The notes under the pieces: model-generated
What the model saw: the letters and a program-made list of their open reading frames with translations, nothing else
The model's database searches: none
Told to the model about the DNA's origin: nothing
Assembly: GCA_028285545.1 (NCBI GenBank)
Contig: JANQPA010000062.1
Span: 1-64,000, forward strand
DNA from: Saprospiraceae bacterium
GTDB taxonomy: Bacteria > Bacteroidota > Bacteroidia > Chitinophagales > Saprospiraceae
Reading direction: 5' to 3'
DNA: 64,000 nucleotides
Position numbers and translations under genes: made by a program
In this document: positions 1 to 9,340 of the stretch, one piece after another
Position numbering within the stretch: the first letter of the stretch is position 1
Layout of the letters: each line of letters starts with the position of its first letter

Positions 1-207
1 TTTTGAGCTTCATACCCATAGGTCTGGAGCGAAAAATAGCTGATGTATGAGAGAAAAAGATATTTTCATATACCGATATGTTATTTATGAACAAGACTAA
101 TATTAACAAATTATTTAAAGACCCTTGGTCAGCTGAGCGTAAAATTAATAGTACTTCGGCAAAAGTATTAATTTTGAGAAGTACAGCAGCGATTAAATGT
201 TTGATAT
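1..207. other. Non-coding left edge, upstream of mcrB
   Basis: This AT-rich stretch precedes the McrB start. I see no gene fragment, tRNA or convincing promoter in it. A TTTTG at 172-176 and a GTTTG at 199-203 resemble a -33/-7 pair, but a start site there would lie almost on the McrB start codon, so I do not call a promoter. Confidence 0.5.
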
Positions 208-1725
208 ATGGCAGCAATTGAAAAAGAAATCCAGTATTGGTTATTCCAATGCAAGCCTGAGGTAATTAACCTAAAAGGAGTGCTCAAAGATGAGGTATTG
301 GATTTTTTCCCAATAAAGGCTCACCTCTCAAAAATAAAAACCGGAGATATGGTCGTATTATGGCTATCAGGAACTAAGGCCGGTTGCTACGCTTTGGCAA
401 AGGTGATTTCCCCAGTTGAGGATTTAAATATTTCCAAAAAACTTGAGCCTTATTTTTTAAAGACCCCAGAAACTAAAAAAATGGTAGGCCTCCAAATACA
501 ATATAATCTATGGAATAAACCAATAACAAAGGATATTCTAGCCAGATACCCTTATTTTGATCAATTTCCTGCAGGAATCCCTGGAAGCACCTTCCGTATT
601 GAGGCCAAACAGTTTAAAAGTCTGATTAATTTTATCCATCAACTAGATCTTCTAGAAGAACCCATCCCAGATTATGAAATACCTTTATTGGCTAAACAGC
701 CCACCAATTTAATTTTATATGGACCTCCCGGTACCGGCAAAACTTATCAAACATTAAATTATGCTTTATCTATTATAGAAGACAAAAACCTGGAAGAGTT
801 AAGTTTTGAAAATAGAGCTGCCCTGCAAAAACGATACCAGGAATATCTGGAAAAAGGACAAATATCGATGGTTACCTTCCATGCATCATTTGCCTATGAA
901 GATTTTGTTGAGGGAATTAAACCAGTAATTGTTGATCAAATTCTCTCCTATGAATTACAAGAAGGTATTTTTAAAATCATCTGCCAAAAAGCTCAATCAG
1001 AATGGGAAAATTGCTTCATTGATAAACCTCAATCCCCTGATGCTGGACTTGCCACCCAAGTCCCCAAATATGTGTTGATTATTGATGAAATCAACAGGGG
1101 AAATATTCCTAATATTTTTGGCGAGCTGATTACACTTTTGGATGACGATAAACGCAAAGGCCGCCCGGAAGAAAAAGAACTTCTACTTCCCTATTCCAAA
1201 AAGGCATTTTCTGTACCGGCTAATTTGTACATCCTGGGCACCATGAATACAGCTGACCGGTCTACCACTCATTTAGATGCAGCTCTGCGAAGGCGTTTTG
1301 CATTTCAGAAAATCCCTCCTAACCCTTCACTATTGAAGTTTGGAAATTCAAAGGATATGGTACGTGGTATTCAATTAGATCAGGTCCTAAAAACTATGAA
1401 TAACCGAATCCGAGTTTTGCTGGACGAGCACCATATGCTCGGTCATGCCTTATTCATGAAAATTCACAACCTTGAGGATTTAAAGGAGGTTTTTTATCAC
1501 TCTGTAATTCCCCAGCTGCAAGAATATTTTTTTAATGATCTTGGCAAAATTGGATTAATTCTTGGCAATGATTTTATTGAAAAGGCCACGCTCCCAACAG
1601 GAAAAAAAGTATTTGCTGATTTTAATTATCCCTTTGTTGATGAATTATTGGATCATTCCTTCTATCGGATTAAATCAAAAGAAGAAATTGATGAAACTGC
1701 TTTTATAAACATTTATAAATCTTGA
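208..1725 (+). CDS. mcrB: McrB-type GTPase subunit of an McrBC restriction system, with EVE-like N-terminal domain
   Basis: This is the motor subunit of a modification-dependent restriction system: an AAA+ GTPase that recognises modified DNA and drives the McrC nuclease. Residues about 9-145 look like an EVE (PUA-like) domain, the fold that reads modified cytosine in several McrB relatives; this assignment rests on overall pattern. Walker A GPPGTGKT is at 172-179, Walker B with VLIIDEINRGN at 289-299, and the McrB-type guanine-recognition motif MNTADRS at 346-352, followed by an arginine-rich LRRRF. The length (505 aa) suits an EVE-McrB. The ATG at 208 gives the full domain. McrC starts 12 bases after the stop, so the two form an operon. 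All nucleotide-binding motifs are intact, so an active enzyme is expected. The modification recognised cannot be told from sequence. Confidence 0.9.
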   Translation: MAAIEKEIQYWLFQCKPEVINLKGVLKDEVLDFFPIKAHLSKIKTGDMVVLWLSGTKAGCYALAKVISPVEDLNISKKLEPYFLKTPETKKMVGLQIQYNLWNKPITKDILARYPYFDQFPAGIPGSTFRIEAKQFKSLINFIHQLDLLEEPIPDYEIPLLAKQPTNLILYGPPGTGKTYQTLNYALSIIEDKNLEELSFENRAALQKRYQEYLEKGQISMVTFHASFAYEDFVEGIKPVIVDQILSYELQEGIFKIICQKAQSEWENCFIDKPQSPDAGLATQVPKYVLIIDEINRGNIPNIFGELITLLDDDKRKGRPEEKELLLPYSKKAFSVPANLYILGTMNTADRSTTHLDAALRRRFAFQKIPPNPSLLKFGNSKDMVRGIQLDQVLKTMNNRIRVLLDEHHMLGHALFMKIHNLEDLKEVFYHSVIPQLQEYFFNDLGKIGLILGNDFIEKATLPTGKKVFADFNYPFVDELLDHSFYRIKSKEEIDETAFINIYKS

Positions 1726-1737
1726 ATGCCCTTGTAA

Positions 1738-2970
1738 ATGGCAAGAATGCGTGTCTTTGAACATCAAAAAATTAGGGTTGGAGAAACTATTGATGGGAAT
1801 GAATTTACAGATACCCATCTAAAATTGATGATTGAATTGAGCTCAAGATTGCGAATGAAAGTCTTTCACATTTCCGGAAATTCAGTAAAATTTAATTCTG
1901 TCGTTGGAGTTCTTCAATTAGGGAGATTATGTATCGAAATATTGCCTAAACTAGATAAGGAAATACTGTCTGATGATGTTTCAAAATGGCAAAACATCCT
2001 ACTCGATATGCTTATTCAGTGTGGATGGCTGAGGGTTGAAAAGATTCCAGGTGCCCGCCTCAAAATGAAATCCAATCGACTGTTGGATTATTTTATCCAG
2101 GAATTTCTTCAGGAACTGCAAGATAATGTCCTTTCCGGAGGACTTCCCTCTCAGTATGAAAGACTTGAATCCAAAAGACTTAGCCTAAAGGGTAAATTAC
2201 TTCTGACCAAGCAACTTCGAGAAAAATCACCGGCCGATCCCAAATTATGGATGTCTTTTGACCATTTAAATAAAAGTCATTGGACAAATCACCTGTTATG
2301 GAGCGCTTTAATAAGCATCGAGACTCTGGACGTAAAACAAGCAATAAAGAAGAAAGCCAAACTTTTACGGAACTATTTCCCAAAAGAATGTCAAAAGGAA
2401 CCCAAACAAATTACCAACTGGAGCATTCCAACACAATTCCGACACTTGGAAAAAGCCATTCATTTAGCTAAATTAATTTATCAGGGATCAGCCCCTGGAT
2501 TAAAGTTTGGTCAAACCAACACTTTTGCCCTGGTCTTCGATATGAACCAATTATTTGAAGCCTTTATCACAAAACAAATAAGAAAACAACAAAATGAAAC
2601 TACACAGGTTTATAGTCAAATAAGTACTCCCTTCTGGCAGGAAAGACACCTCAGGCCCGATATTTTTGTCAATACTCCATCTGGAAATATTGTTATCGAT
2701 ACCAAATGGAAAGTATTAAAAAATCAAAATCCTGAGATGGAAGATCTTAGGCAAATTTATTTATACGCTCAATACTTTAATGCCGAAAAAGTGATCCTAC
2801 TCTACCCCAAGTCCGGACCTCAGCAGTCAACAGGATTAATTCCTTTTCGAAATGCCCCTCTTTCTAAAGCAGGAATCGCCAGTCAGATTCTTCTAGCTGA
2901 TCTTTTCACACCAATGGGCTCTTTAAAAAGAAACATCGGTGAAGAAATTATTGGAGAAATAGGGCTTTGA
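1738..2970 (+). CDS. mcrC: McrC nuclease subunit of the McrBC restriction system
   Basis: McrC is the endonuclease partner that binds the McrB ring and cuts DNA between modified sites. The 410-aa protein has the long N-terminal McrB-contacting region, then the PD-(D/E)xK nuclease core near the C-terminus: RPDIFV supplies the first Asp, and VIDTKWK the second acidic residue and the catalytic Lys (about residues 308-328). Length and motif order match the McrC family. It follows mcrB by 12 bases and needs it for function. The stop codon at 2968-2970 lies inside the left arm of a 21-bp perfect hairpin (2966-3020). No frameshift or missing motif is seen, so the pair looks functional. Confidence 0.9.
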   Translation: MARMRVFEHQKIRVGETIDGNEFTDTHLKLMIELSSRLRMKVFHISGNSVKFNSVVGVLQLGRLCIEILPKLDKEILSDDVSKWQNILLDMLIQCGWLRVEKIPGARLKMKSNRLLDYFIQEFLQELQDNVLSGGLPSQYERLESKRLSLKGKLLLTKQLREKSPADPKLWMSFDHLNKSHWTNHLLWSALISIETLDVKQAIKKKAKLLRNYFPKECQKEPKQITNWSIPTQFRHLEKAIHLAKLIYQGSAPGLKFGQTNTFALVFDMNQLFEAFITKQIRKQQNETTQVYSQISTPFWQERHLRPDIFVNTPSGNIVIDTKWKVLKNQNPEMEDLRQIYLYAQYFNAEKVILLYPKSGPQQSTGLIPFRNAPLSKAGIASQILLADLFTPMGSLKRNIGEEIIGEIGL

Positions 2971-3020
2971 GTTCAGGGTTCAGCGTTTTGAGTTCAGATA
3001 CGCTGAACCCTGAACTCAAA
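2966..3020. terminator. Long perfect hairpin at the mcrC end (21-bp stem)
   Basis: Bases 2966-2986 are exactly complementary to 3000-3020, with a 13-base loop. The loop itself starts with TTTGAGTTCAG, repeating the first bases of the left arm. The arm includes the mcrC stop codon. It lies between mcrC and the convergent permease gene, so it can act as a two-way terminator, but there is no clear T-run. Confidence 0.6.
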
Positions 3021-3028
3021 ACTCCATT

Positions 3029-5419
3029 CTATTCTTCACTCAAATACTTTACCGGGTTTGCCTTTACTGTTGACAAGCTTTGCCAAATGACTACTAGGCT
3101 TACTACCGAAAGCACGATAACCCCACTTCCAATTACCAACCAAGGTGAAATAGGCAGACGGTAAGCAAATGTATTCAGCCAGTTGCTTAGCATCCACCAG
3201 GTAGGTCCGATCGCCAAGAACCAGGCCAAAACGACTGGCTTACCAAAATCGAGAAGAAGTCCTGTAATTATATTTCTTTCCGAGGCACCCAAAATTTTTC
3301 GAATGGCTATATTTTTTGCTAAGCGTCTACAGGTAAAAGCAACTAAACCAATGAACCCTAAACAGGCTAGTAAAATTGCAAGAACAGATGATAAGGAAAT
3401 CATTCTGGCCAGTTGCTGATCCGCCACGTACTGCCTGGCCAGCCCATCATCCAAAAACTGATAGTTAAAAGGCAGAGCAGGCACTGTTGAAGCCCATTTA
3501 TTTTGAACCAACTGAAGCGTCCCCGAAATATTTGACTCATTGAGCTGCAGAGTCATATTTTCAAACAAATCAGGCTGCATTTGAAAGGTGATTGGTCCAG
3601 GTTCATGATGAAGGGATTGATAGTTGAAATCTTCCACTACTCCAATGACTCTACCCTGCCACTCCCATTGACTATATTCTAGCCCGATAATGTCTTCCGG
3701 CTTTTGAAAACCTAAGATTTCCACTGCTGATTCACTAAGAATAAGGGCCCCGGCAGTATCCTGGGAAAACTCTGGAGAAAAGTATCGTCCCGCAACAAGA
3801 TTTAATCCATATAAATCCAGGAAATCATAGTCGACTAAAAAAAGATCCATCTCTCCAAATACTACCTCTCCATCTTGCTTTTCAACATAGGCTGTTACAT
3901 TGTGGGAGCCTTCAGCTGGCACATGAGAAGAAAAAGAAATGCCATCTACACCTGGTATTGTTTTTAATTCTCTTTTTAGCGTCTCATATGAAGTTTCCAG
4001 GGCATTCATATTACCAAAATCAAGCACTAATTTTCCTTCCTTTTCAAAACCCAAGTCTTTATTTGCCAAAAAATCAAGTTGTCGATGAACCATCATCGCC
4101 CCCAGGAGAAGCCCAATAGAAATGGCAAATTGGCCCATTGTAAATGCCTGTCGGACTTTTAATCTATCTGTTTTACCTATTCCCTTACCTTGAAAAATAT
4201 TCACAGGTTTTAGACTTGCTGCAATAATTGAAGGATAAGCTGCGCTAAGGATTCCCAGGGTAAGTGCAAAAACAAGCATGATTGCTCCAACTATCCATAA
4301 TTGATGGAAATCAAAATGCAAATCTCGGCCATACCAGTTCCCAAAAATTGGCAATAAAAAATTTGTAATCATTACTGCCAGGATCACCGAAAAGAAACTA
4401 AGCAAAACCCCTTCTAAAATGTACTGAAGTCCTACCTGGGAAGCACTGGCTCCAATAGTTTTCCGAACGCCTATTTCACGAGTTCGACTTGTATGGGCAG
4501 CTAAGGAAAGATTAATATAATTTGCTACAGCTAATAAAAGTATCAAACCAGCAATAAGGCTTAAAAATAATAATCCACTTTTTTTACTAACCGGCTGCAA
4601 CTCTCCCAATCTGGATTGCCCAAAATGTACTTCATTAAATGCTTGAAGCTGTAGCGACATTTGCATACCGTTTTCTCCAGCATCATAATGCCTGTTTAGA
4701 AATGCAGATAATTGATTATTTATCTTAGTTGGATCAACTTCTTTTTCTAACAAAACGTAGGTAGGAAATGGGGTCCAACTCCAGTTGCTTGGTGTACTTG
4801 GATGTTCCGCAATCCATGAGGCAAAAGATAAAAGCATATCAAATTGAAGATGGGTGTTTTGAGGTGGATCTGCTACAACCCCGCTTACCTGGTATTCTTG
4901 ACTTCCAATTGAAAGACTTTGGCCAATGGGTGAAAATCCCTGAAACATGCTTCTAGCCTTACTTTCTGTCAAGACCACCTTATAAGGAGCCACCAAAGCT
5001 GAATTAGGATCACCGGTCAGCATAGTAAAATCAAATATCGCAAACACTGATGCATCGGCATATAGGACCTCTTCTTCATATCTTTGATCAGCACCATTCT
5101 CTACCAATAAACTACTTTGAGGTCTGGCAAAACGCACAAAATCAACTATTCCTGGAATTTCTTCCTTCATGGCAGGACTCACAGGTCCGGCTGACAAGGC
5201 AAGATTTAGAGTTTGTTCAGGAAAAATCAGGTCGGTATTAACTCGATAAATGCGATCTCCTTTATCATAAAATTTGTCATATTGAAATTCATGCCAGATA
5301 AATGAAGCAATCAATAGACAGGCAGTTACTCCTGCCGTTAATCCAGTGATGTTTAATAGGAAATTAGCTTTATTTCTTAAAAAGCTGCGTAGGCTTACTT
5401 TGAGGTAATTCTTCCACAT
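3029..5419 (-). CDS. FtsX-like ABC transporter permease (MacB-type periplasmic core)
   Basis: This is a large inner-membrane permease of the MacB/FtsX superfamily. One TM helix near residues 20-42 follows a basic leader, then comes a MacB-type periplasmic core domain, three TMs (about 284-405) with the family's RTREIGVRKTIGAS loop, another TM and a second periplasmic domain, and a final FtsX set of TMs (about 680-785) with RRLAKNIAIRKILGAS. The 796-aa, two-halved layout is standard for Bacteroidota. Such permeases export or signal about envelope molecules with a LolD/MacB-like ATPase, but no ATPase or adaptor gene lies nearby. The substrate is unknown. It is paralogous to the proteins at 40597-43239 and 61508-63934. 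It is convergent with mcrC. Confidence 0.9.
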   Translation of the reverse strand: MWKNYLKVSLRSFLRNKANFLLNITGLTAGVTACLLIASFIWHEFQYDKFYDKGDRIYRVNTDLIFPEQTLNLALSAGPVSPAMKEEIPGIVDFVRFARPQSSLLVENGADQRYEEEVLYADASVFAIFDFTMLTGDPNSALVAPYKVVLTESKARSMFQGFSPIGQSLSIGSQEYQVSGVVADPPQNTHLQFDMLLSFASWIAEHPSTPSNWSWTPFPTYVLLEKEVDPTKINNQLSAFLNRHYDAGENGMQMSLQLQAFNEVHFGQSRLGELQPVSKKSGLLFLSLIAGLILLLAVANYINLSLAAHTSRTREIGVRKTIGASASQVGLQYILEGVLLSFFSVILAVMITNFLLPIFGNWYGRDLHFDFHQLWIVGAIMLVFALTLGILSAAYPSIIAASLKPVNIFQGKGIGKTDRLKVRQAFTMGQFAISIGLLLGAMMVHRQLDFLANKDLGFEKEGKLVLDFGNMNALETSYETLKRELKTIPGVDGISFSSHVPAEGSHNVTAYVEKQDGEVVFGEMDLFLVDYDFLDLYGLNLVAGRYFSPEFSQDTAGALILSESAVEILGFQKPEDIIGLEYSQWEWQGRVIGVVEDFNYQSLHHEPGPITFQMQPDLFENMTLQLNESNISGTLQLVQNKWASTVPALPFNYQFLDDGLARQYVADQQLARMISLSSVLAILLACLGFIGLVAFTCRRLAKNIAIRKILGASERNIITGLLLDFGKPVVLAWFLAIGPTWWMLSNWLNTFAYRLPISPWLVIGSGVIVLSVVSLVVIWQSLSTVKANPVKYLSEE

Positions 5420-5487
5420 GACGTCGAGTTTTAGTGAGTACGTACACGAGAAGAACTTGGGAAAGAAGGAAAAGTTACAAATAAGTC

Positions 5488-5530
5488 ATAAAATAACAAG
5501 AGCCCGCGGCGCGGGCTCTTGTTATTTTAT
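5488..5530 (-). terminator. 20-bp perfect hairpin terminator of the M48 protease gene
   Basis: Bases 5488-5507 pair perfectly with 5511-5530 around a three-base loop. The stem has a GC-rich core (AGCCCGC) and A/T-rich outer arms, so transcripts in both directions end the stem in U-rich sequence. The stop codon of the upstream protease gene (minus strand, 5530-5532) overlaps the last base of the stem. Confidence 0.85.
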
Positions 5531-7002
5531 TATTCACCTATTACTTTTATAAGCATTCCTTTAGTTACTCTATCATTCAATTGCATTCCGTTTAGCAAGG
5601 CCAGTTCTTCATGCCTATCACTCGGCATTCGGAAATAACTCATGGTTTGTGCAAAGGTCGCGTTTCTTGGAACCGTTTTTATTTTGATGCGTTCTGGTTT
5701 AACATCAATACGACGACGATCAGTCAAGCGACGGAATCCTTCCATGGTCCTGCGGAAAATTGGGCTGTATTGGTTCCAATGCTCGGCATAGGTCATACCA
5801 TGAAAGGCATAGATCAATTTATTTTGATTATCCTGAATATAAATAGATTGTACATTGGCTACTTTAGAATTGTTGGGGTCTTCCGAATTAACCTGCTCTG
5901 ATAATACTTCTAAAGCTGAAAAACCATTAATTTTTCTACTTCTACTACGAGGGTTAGTTAATTTCGCTTCTTCTATAAAACTCTGAGCGGCTGCTTCCAG
6001 AGTATTGCCTTTACCCAAGGTAAAAATCATAATAGCATTTTGGCTTTCTTTCGGTGCCATAGATACTTGTGAAGGCATATTATTTACATTCCAATTACTA
6101 GGAACAGGAAATTGAAAATGCATTTCCGGATGGAAAAAATAACCATCTGCCACATAACCTTGTTTGGGATCTTCCCCGTAAATCAATCCATCTATCATGC
6201 GGAGATAAGAGTCCCGGCCTACTTTAAAGTTTTGACCTGGCTTTTTGGCCTGCCTTTCTGTTGCCATTTTACCTACTTTGCGGAAGCGATCCTCCGGATC
6301 AGGGTGTGTTGACATAAAAGTTGGTACACTCTGGCCACCCGCCTGATCCCGTATTCGACCAATGGTATTGAAAAAGTTGGCCATTTCTTTGGCATCATAA
6401 CCAATTTCTGTAGAATATTCTACTCCTAGTTTGTCAGATTCACTTTCATGGCTTCGACTAAAGGAAAGTCCTAGGATTTGAATCCCCATCATGGCTAAAT
6501 CTCCATATTTAGCAAATTCTTCAGAAGCCAACATTCCTACAATAAATCCTCCCATCATCAAATACTGACTGGTCATCTGTCGAGCACTATGTCTGGCAGT
6601 CACATGTCCAATCTCATGGCCCAAGACTCCTATAAATTCTGCCTCATTATTAAAATGAGCCAATATTCCTCTGGTAAAATATACATATCCTCCAGGCACG
6701 GCAAAAGCATTTACAACAGGAGAATCCAATACTTTAAATTCATAATTTAAATTTGGACGATGGGAAATGGCTGCCATTTGTTTGCCATGTTTGTTAATAA
6801 AAGACTGCAATTGATCATTTGGATACAATCCAAAAGCAGCTACAATTTGAGGGTCATTTTGAGCCCCCATTCGCATTTCTCCCTCTTCAGATAAAAACAT
6901 TATCTCCTTTTTACCTGTCACTGGATTAATGGCACATGAGTTCAAAACAGCACCACCGAGGATCAGAATAAAAAGAGAAAAGAGCCATTTAGAGGTTTTC
7001 AT
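5530..7002 (-). CDS. M48-family zinc metalloprotease lipoprotein with C-terminal LysM-like segment
   Basis: This envelope protease is related to BepA/LoiP, which degrade or help assemble outer-membrane proteins. The N-terminus is a lipoprotein signal ending in LNSC with the lipidated Cys at residue 23, so it is periplasmic and membrane-anchored. The zinc motif HEIGH spans 129-133 and is followed by FSRSHESESD (181-190), which carries the third ligand region. Residues about 290-440 form a substrate-side domain seen in Bacteroidota homologues. The last 50 residues (ending LLNGMQLNDRVTKG...) resemble a LysM-type module. All catalytic residues are present. It is a single gene with a strong hairpin terminator (5488-5530); upstream is a 151-base gap to the DUF4340 gene on the same strand. 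Confidence 0.9.
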   Translation of the reverse strand: MKTSKWLFSLFILILGGAVLNSCAINPVTGKKEIMFLSEEGEMRMGAQNDPQIVAAFGLYPNDQLQSFINKHGKQMAAISHRPNLNYEFKVLDSPVVNAFAVPGGYVYFTRGILAHFNNEAEFIGVLGHEIGHVTARHSARQMTSQYLMMGGFIVGMLASEEFAKYGDLAMMGIQILGLSFSRSHESESDKLGVEYSTEIGYDAKEMANFFNTIGRIRDQAGGQSVPTFMSTHPDPEDRFRKVGKMATERQAKKPGQNFKVGRDSYLRMIDGLIYGEDPKQGYVADGYFFHPEMHFQFPVPSNWNVNNMPSQVSMAPKESQNAIMIFTLGKGNTLEAAAQSFIEEAKLTNPRSRSRKINGFSALEVLSEQVNSEDPNNSKVANVQSIYIQDNQNKLIYAFHGMTYAEHWNQYSPIFRRTMEGFRRLTDRRRIDVKPERIKIKTVPRNATFAQTMSYFRMPSDRHEELALLNGMQLNDRVTKGMLIKVIGE

Positions 7003-7153
7003 ATCTAAGTTTTTTTGGTAGACAATTATTTATCTGGGTTGATCTCAGGAAGCTATCTTGCAGCGCCAACTGAAAAACAGCGGATAAACTCCCCCAGTTG
7101 TATAATCTAATTTACTTATTCAGACTGGCATTTATTGGTAAAGTAACAATTTT

Positions 7154-8083
7154 CTAATTATTGACTATTAAATTAATGAACTCTTCAAATATGCTTTGGT
7201 ATAAGCCTGTAGAGTCACTCTTAAAAAAAGACCTTGAGTTATGAGTAGAATGAATTAAAAAGGGAATATGTCGGGTAGAATCACGATAACAGCTAAGCAA
7301 GATTGAATCTGCTGAGCCATTATAAGAAAGAGTCAATCGTTGATGGAAATATTTTTCTGCACTCAATTCGTCAAAATCATCTGCAAATAGACGTCCTTTG
7401 CTAGCTAAAAGTTGTTGCCAATAGTTCGAGAATTTCAATGAATCCACAGAAAAACCCATGTTTTGATTCAAATCAAGGTGAATCAAGGTGTCCAAACTTT
7501 GATAAATAATTTGATCGGGAATAGCATAATTCACGTCATTGGAAAACAAATTGCTGTTCCGGTATTCATTAAAATGCTTTTCCAGCTGAAAGGGTAGGAA
7601 GCCATTAACAGCAAAAATTTCATTTTGACCTGCTATTCTGACATAAGCAATACTCTTGTTTAGTTTGGTGTCAAAATCTGTTCGTCCAATGAAGAAATCT
7701 TCCAGAACTTTATTGTTGGCATAAATCTTTATCCGACTTGCCTGATTTTCCCTTAAACCATAATTTTCCCACTCTGAGGGACCATCTGCTACTTTGCGGA
7801 AGGTCTTGATGGTATCTATCTGATTCAATACGCTATACAGCCTATTGGCTTCTGCCTGAACACTTACATTTCCATTGGAAACGATCCAATTGGGATCCAT
7901 CTTATGAATAACATAAGAAGGACCTGAATGTGGATAAATCTCTATACTGGTAATTTCAGCCTTATCAATTTGAATAAGGGCAGTATCAAATTCTGCGGGT
8001 TTTCCTGAAGACATAATCTTTGTGATTATGAAATATAGAAAAACAAAAAAAAGAAAAATGAGCAATAAAGTTTTATTGGTCAA
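7154..8083 (-). CDS. DUF4340 domain protein, membrane-anchored
   Basis: The 309-aa protein has one N-terminal hydrophobic helix (residues about 5-24) and then an extracytoplasmic region matching DUF4340: an early IQIDKAEITSIEI strand, an NWIVSN segment, the YGLRENQASRIKIY region and an IGRTDF turn. In other Bacteroidota and Myxococcota such domains occur beside ABC transporters of the gliding-motility (GldG-like) type. No such transporter is adjacent here, so its role is open. The start ATG gives a standard TM anchor. It is divergent from the MORN lipoprotein gene, sharing a 152-base AT-rich gap. Family assignment is good; function is unknown. Confidence 0.75.
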   Translation of the reverse strand: MTNKTLLLIFLFFVFLYFIITKIMSSGKPAEFDTALIQIDKAEITSIEIYPHSGPSYVIHKMDPNWIVSNGNVSVQAEANRLYSVLNQIDTIKTFRKVADGPSEWENYGLRENQASRIKIYANNKVLEDFFIGRTDFDTKLNKSIAYVRIAGQNEIFAVNGFLPFQLEKHFNEYRNSNLFSNDVNYAIPDQIIYQSLDTLIHLDLNQNMGFSVDSLKFSNYWQQLLASKGRLFADDFDELSAEKYFHQRLTLSYNGSADSILLSCYRDSTRHIPFLIHSTHNSRSFFKSDSTGLYQSIFEEFINLIVNN

Positions 8084-8235
8084 AGGTTATGGTTTTTGGA
8101 ATAATATGAAATGAATCTGAAAGTTAATGACAAAAAATATGTTTTTTTTTCGGCTGTATGAACATAAAAATATATTATTGGTAGGTCTAAATTTAATTCT
8201 TAGAGTGAATAAAGCCAAAACAAAATTGTAATTCT

Positions 8236-8841
8236 ATGAAAAAGTCTATATTTCTTTCCATCATTTTACTTGGTCTGGGTTTTTCTTGTGCTGGACCAAG
8301 TGCTGGGCCACAAGATGGAGAGACTCCAGAAGTCTTTGATCCCAATTCTTTTGTTTTATATGATATTGCTGATTCTGAATTAAAAAGAGCAGAACGACGT
8401 GATTCTACCGGGACCCTAATTGAATCCGGAATACTGAAAGGCAATGTAAAAACGGGTACTTGGGTAACTTATCACATTCAAACGGGTATGCCCTGGAAGC
8501 AAGCCTCTATTGTTGATGGAGTCTATAATGGTCCTTATTTTGAGTACACTACCAGAGGTCAGATTAATCTAATTGCCAATTACCATGACAATCGCTTACA
8601 CGGCTTTTGGGGTAAGTATAATTTTGGTAGAGCAGAAATTACCGCCAATTATAAACATGGGAAGCTGGATGGAGTTTACCGAAAATATTTTGCCAATAAA
8701 ACAACCATTCAAGAAGAAATTCAATATGTTGAGGGGGTAATTGATGGCAAGTATCGCTATTATGACGAGAATGGAAATATCACTGTTGAATACGATTATA
8801 AAAATGGGAAAAAAGTTGGCGGTGGCATGGTTAATCAATAA
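8236..8841 (+). CDS. YwqK-like MORN-repeat lipoprotein
   Basis: This secreted lipoprotein has its lipobox Cys at residue 18 (LGFSC). Residues about 65-200 consist of four to five MORN_2-type repeats, with recurring G.(K/L)-(T/D)G-(T/V)(W/Y)..Y units such as KTGTWVTYH, LHGFWGKY, LDGVYRKY and IDGKYRYY. Annotation pipelines often call this family a 'toxin-antitoxin system YwqK family antitoxin'; nothing here supports a toxin-antitoxin role, and no partner gene is present. Such repeats usually make beta-hairpin surfaces. The gene stands alone. Its stop codon sits at the loop/arm boundary of a small perfect hairpin (8828-8848). Confidence 0.8.
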   Translation: MKKSIFLSIILLGLGFSCAGPSAGPQDGETPEVFDPNSFVLYDIADSELKRAERRDSTGTLIESGILKGNVKTGTWVTYHIQTGMPWKQASIVDGVYNGPYFEYTTRGQINLIANYHDNRLHGFWGKYNFGRAEITANYKHGKLDGVYRKYFANKTTIQEEIQYVEGVIDGKYRYYDENGNITVEYDYKNGKKVGGGMVNQ

Positions 8842-8877
8842 TTAACCAATTCCCAGCAGGTTTAAGATCAAACCTGC
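8828..8877 (+). terminator. Two adjacent 8-bp perfect hairpins at the end of the MORN gene
   Basis: Bases 8828-8835 pair with 8841-8848 across a five-base loop, and the TAA stop (8839-8841) lies at the loop/arm edge. A second stem pairs 8856-8863 (GCAGGTTT) with 8870-8877. Neither has a strong U-run, so termination strength is uncertain. Confidence 0.45.
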
Positions 8878-9329
8878 AGGAAAGCACTACTACGGCTTAA
8901 TGTCATTATTTTTTAATTCCTTCAATCCATTATTGTTAGGGGGTCTGCTATCAAATTGCAGGTCCTTTAAGATGGTTTGTCGATCCTTAGGAATTTGCCT
9001 TTGATCTGCCAATAGAGACTCTAAGGCCACTCTTTTATTATTATCAAGCCAAAAATGAAACCCCAGTAAATCTTTAATTCCTCCCATAATTATTAAAATT
9101 ATTTTTGGATAATGGTTGATCAAGAGGGAAGAAGGTTTCCTAATTAAAGGTATTGTTCATTACCTGTATTCATCAACTAAACAGCTTATCTACTGTTTGT
9201 TAACAATTTCCGGCCTATTTTCAGGAATTGCAATTTTCAAGGCCTGCCGAACGTATGAATTCGTGAATATGGACAGGAAAAGAAGTGCTTGGAGGAGGAA
9301 ATGAGCAAAAGTCAAAGGTTTAGGCCTGT
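8842..9329. other. 488-base gap with at most one doubtful small ORF
   Basis: This lies between the MORN gene and the PAS-AraC gene, whose ends face each other. It holds the small hairpins at 8828-8877 and one possible minus-strand ORF (8890-9087). The rest is AT-rich with no RNA gene or promoter that I can support. Confidence 0.5.
8890..9087 (-). CDS. Possible small hypothetical protein (65 aa)
   Basis: This is a weak call. The frame would start at an ATG (MGGIKDLLG...) and encode a soluble, charged 65-residue peptide with no signal sequence, TM helix or family I recognise. An in-frame extension upstream reaches residues MINHYPK, but that adds a hydrophobic run unlike the rest. No clear ribosome site is seen. 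It could equally be non-coding sequence; conservation in relatives is the only useful test. Confidence 0.25.
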   Translation of the reverse strand: MGGIKDLLGFHFWLDNNKRVALESLLADQRQIPKDRQTILKDLQFDSRPPNNNGLKELKNNDIKP

Positions 9330-9340
9330 CTAGGCCTGTC
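9321..9340. repeat. Exact 10-bp tandem duplication across a stop codon
   Basis: TAGGCCTGTC occurs twice in direct succession and spans the stop codon of the minus-strand PAS-AraC gene. Reading the minus strand, either one or two copies give the same C-terminus (Gly-Gln-Ala-stop), with TAG now and TAA if a single copy were present. The duplication is therefore silent for the protein. Confidence 0.8.

Noticed and set aside
3029-5419. Cell-division protein FtsX
   Set aside because: Cell-division FtsX is about 300 residues and sits with ftsE; these 800-residue proteins are MacB/FtsX-type permeases of other function.
8236-8841. Antitoxin of a toxin-antitoxin system (usual pipeline name for YwqK)
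   Set aside because: It is a secreted lipoprotein with MORN repeats and no adjacent toxin gene.
9116-9304. Possible 62-aa plus-strand ORF beginning with TTG
   Set aside because: No ribosome site, poor codon pattern and no family resemblance; it lies in a gap between convergent genes and runs close to the PAS-AraC end.
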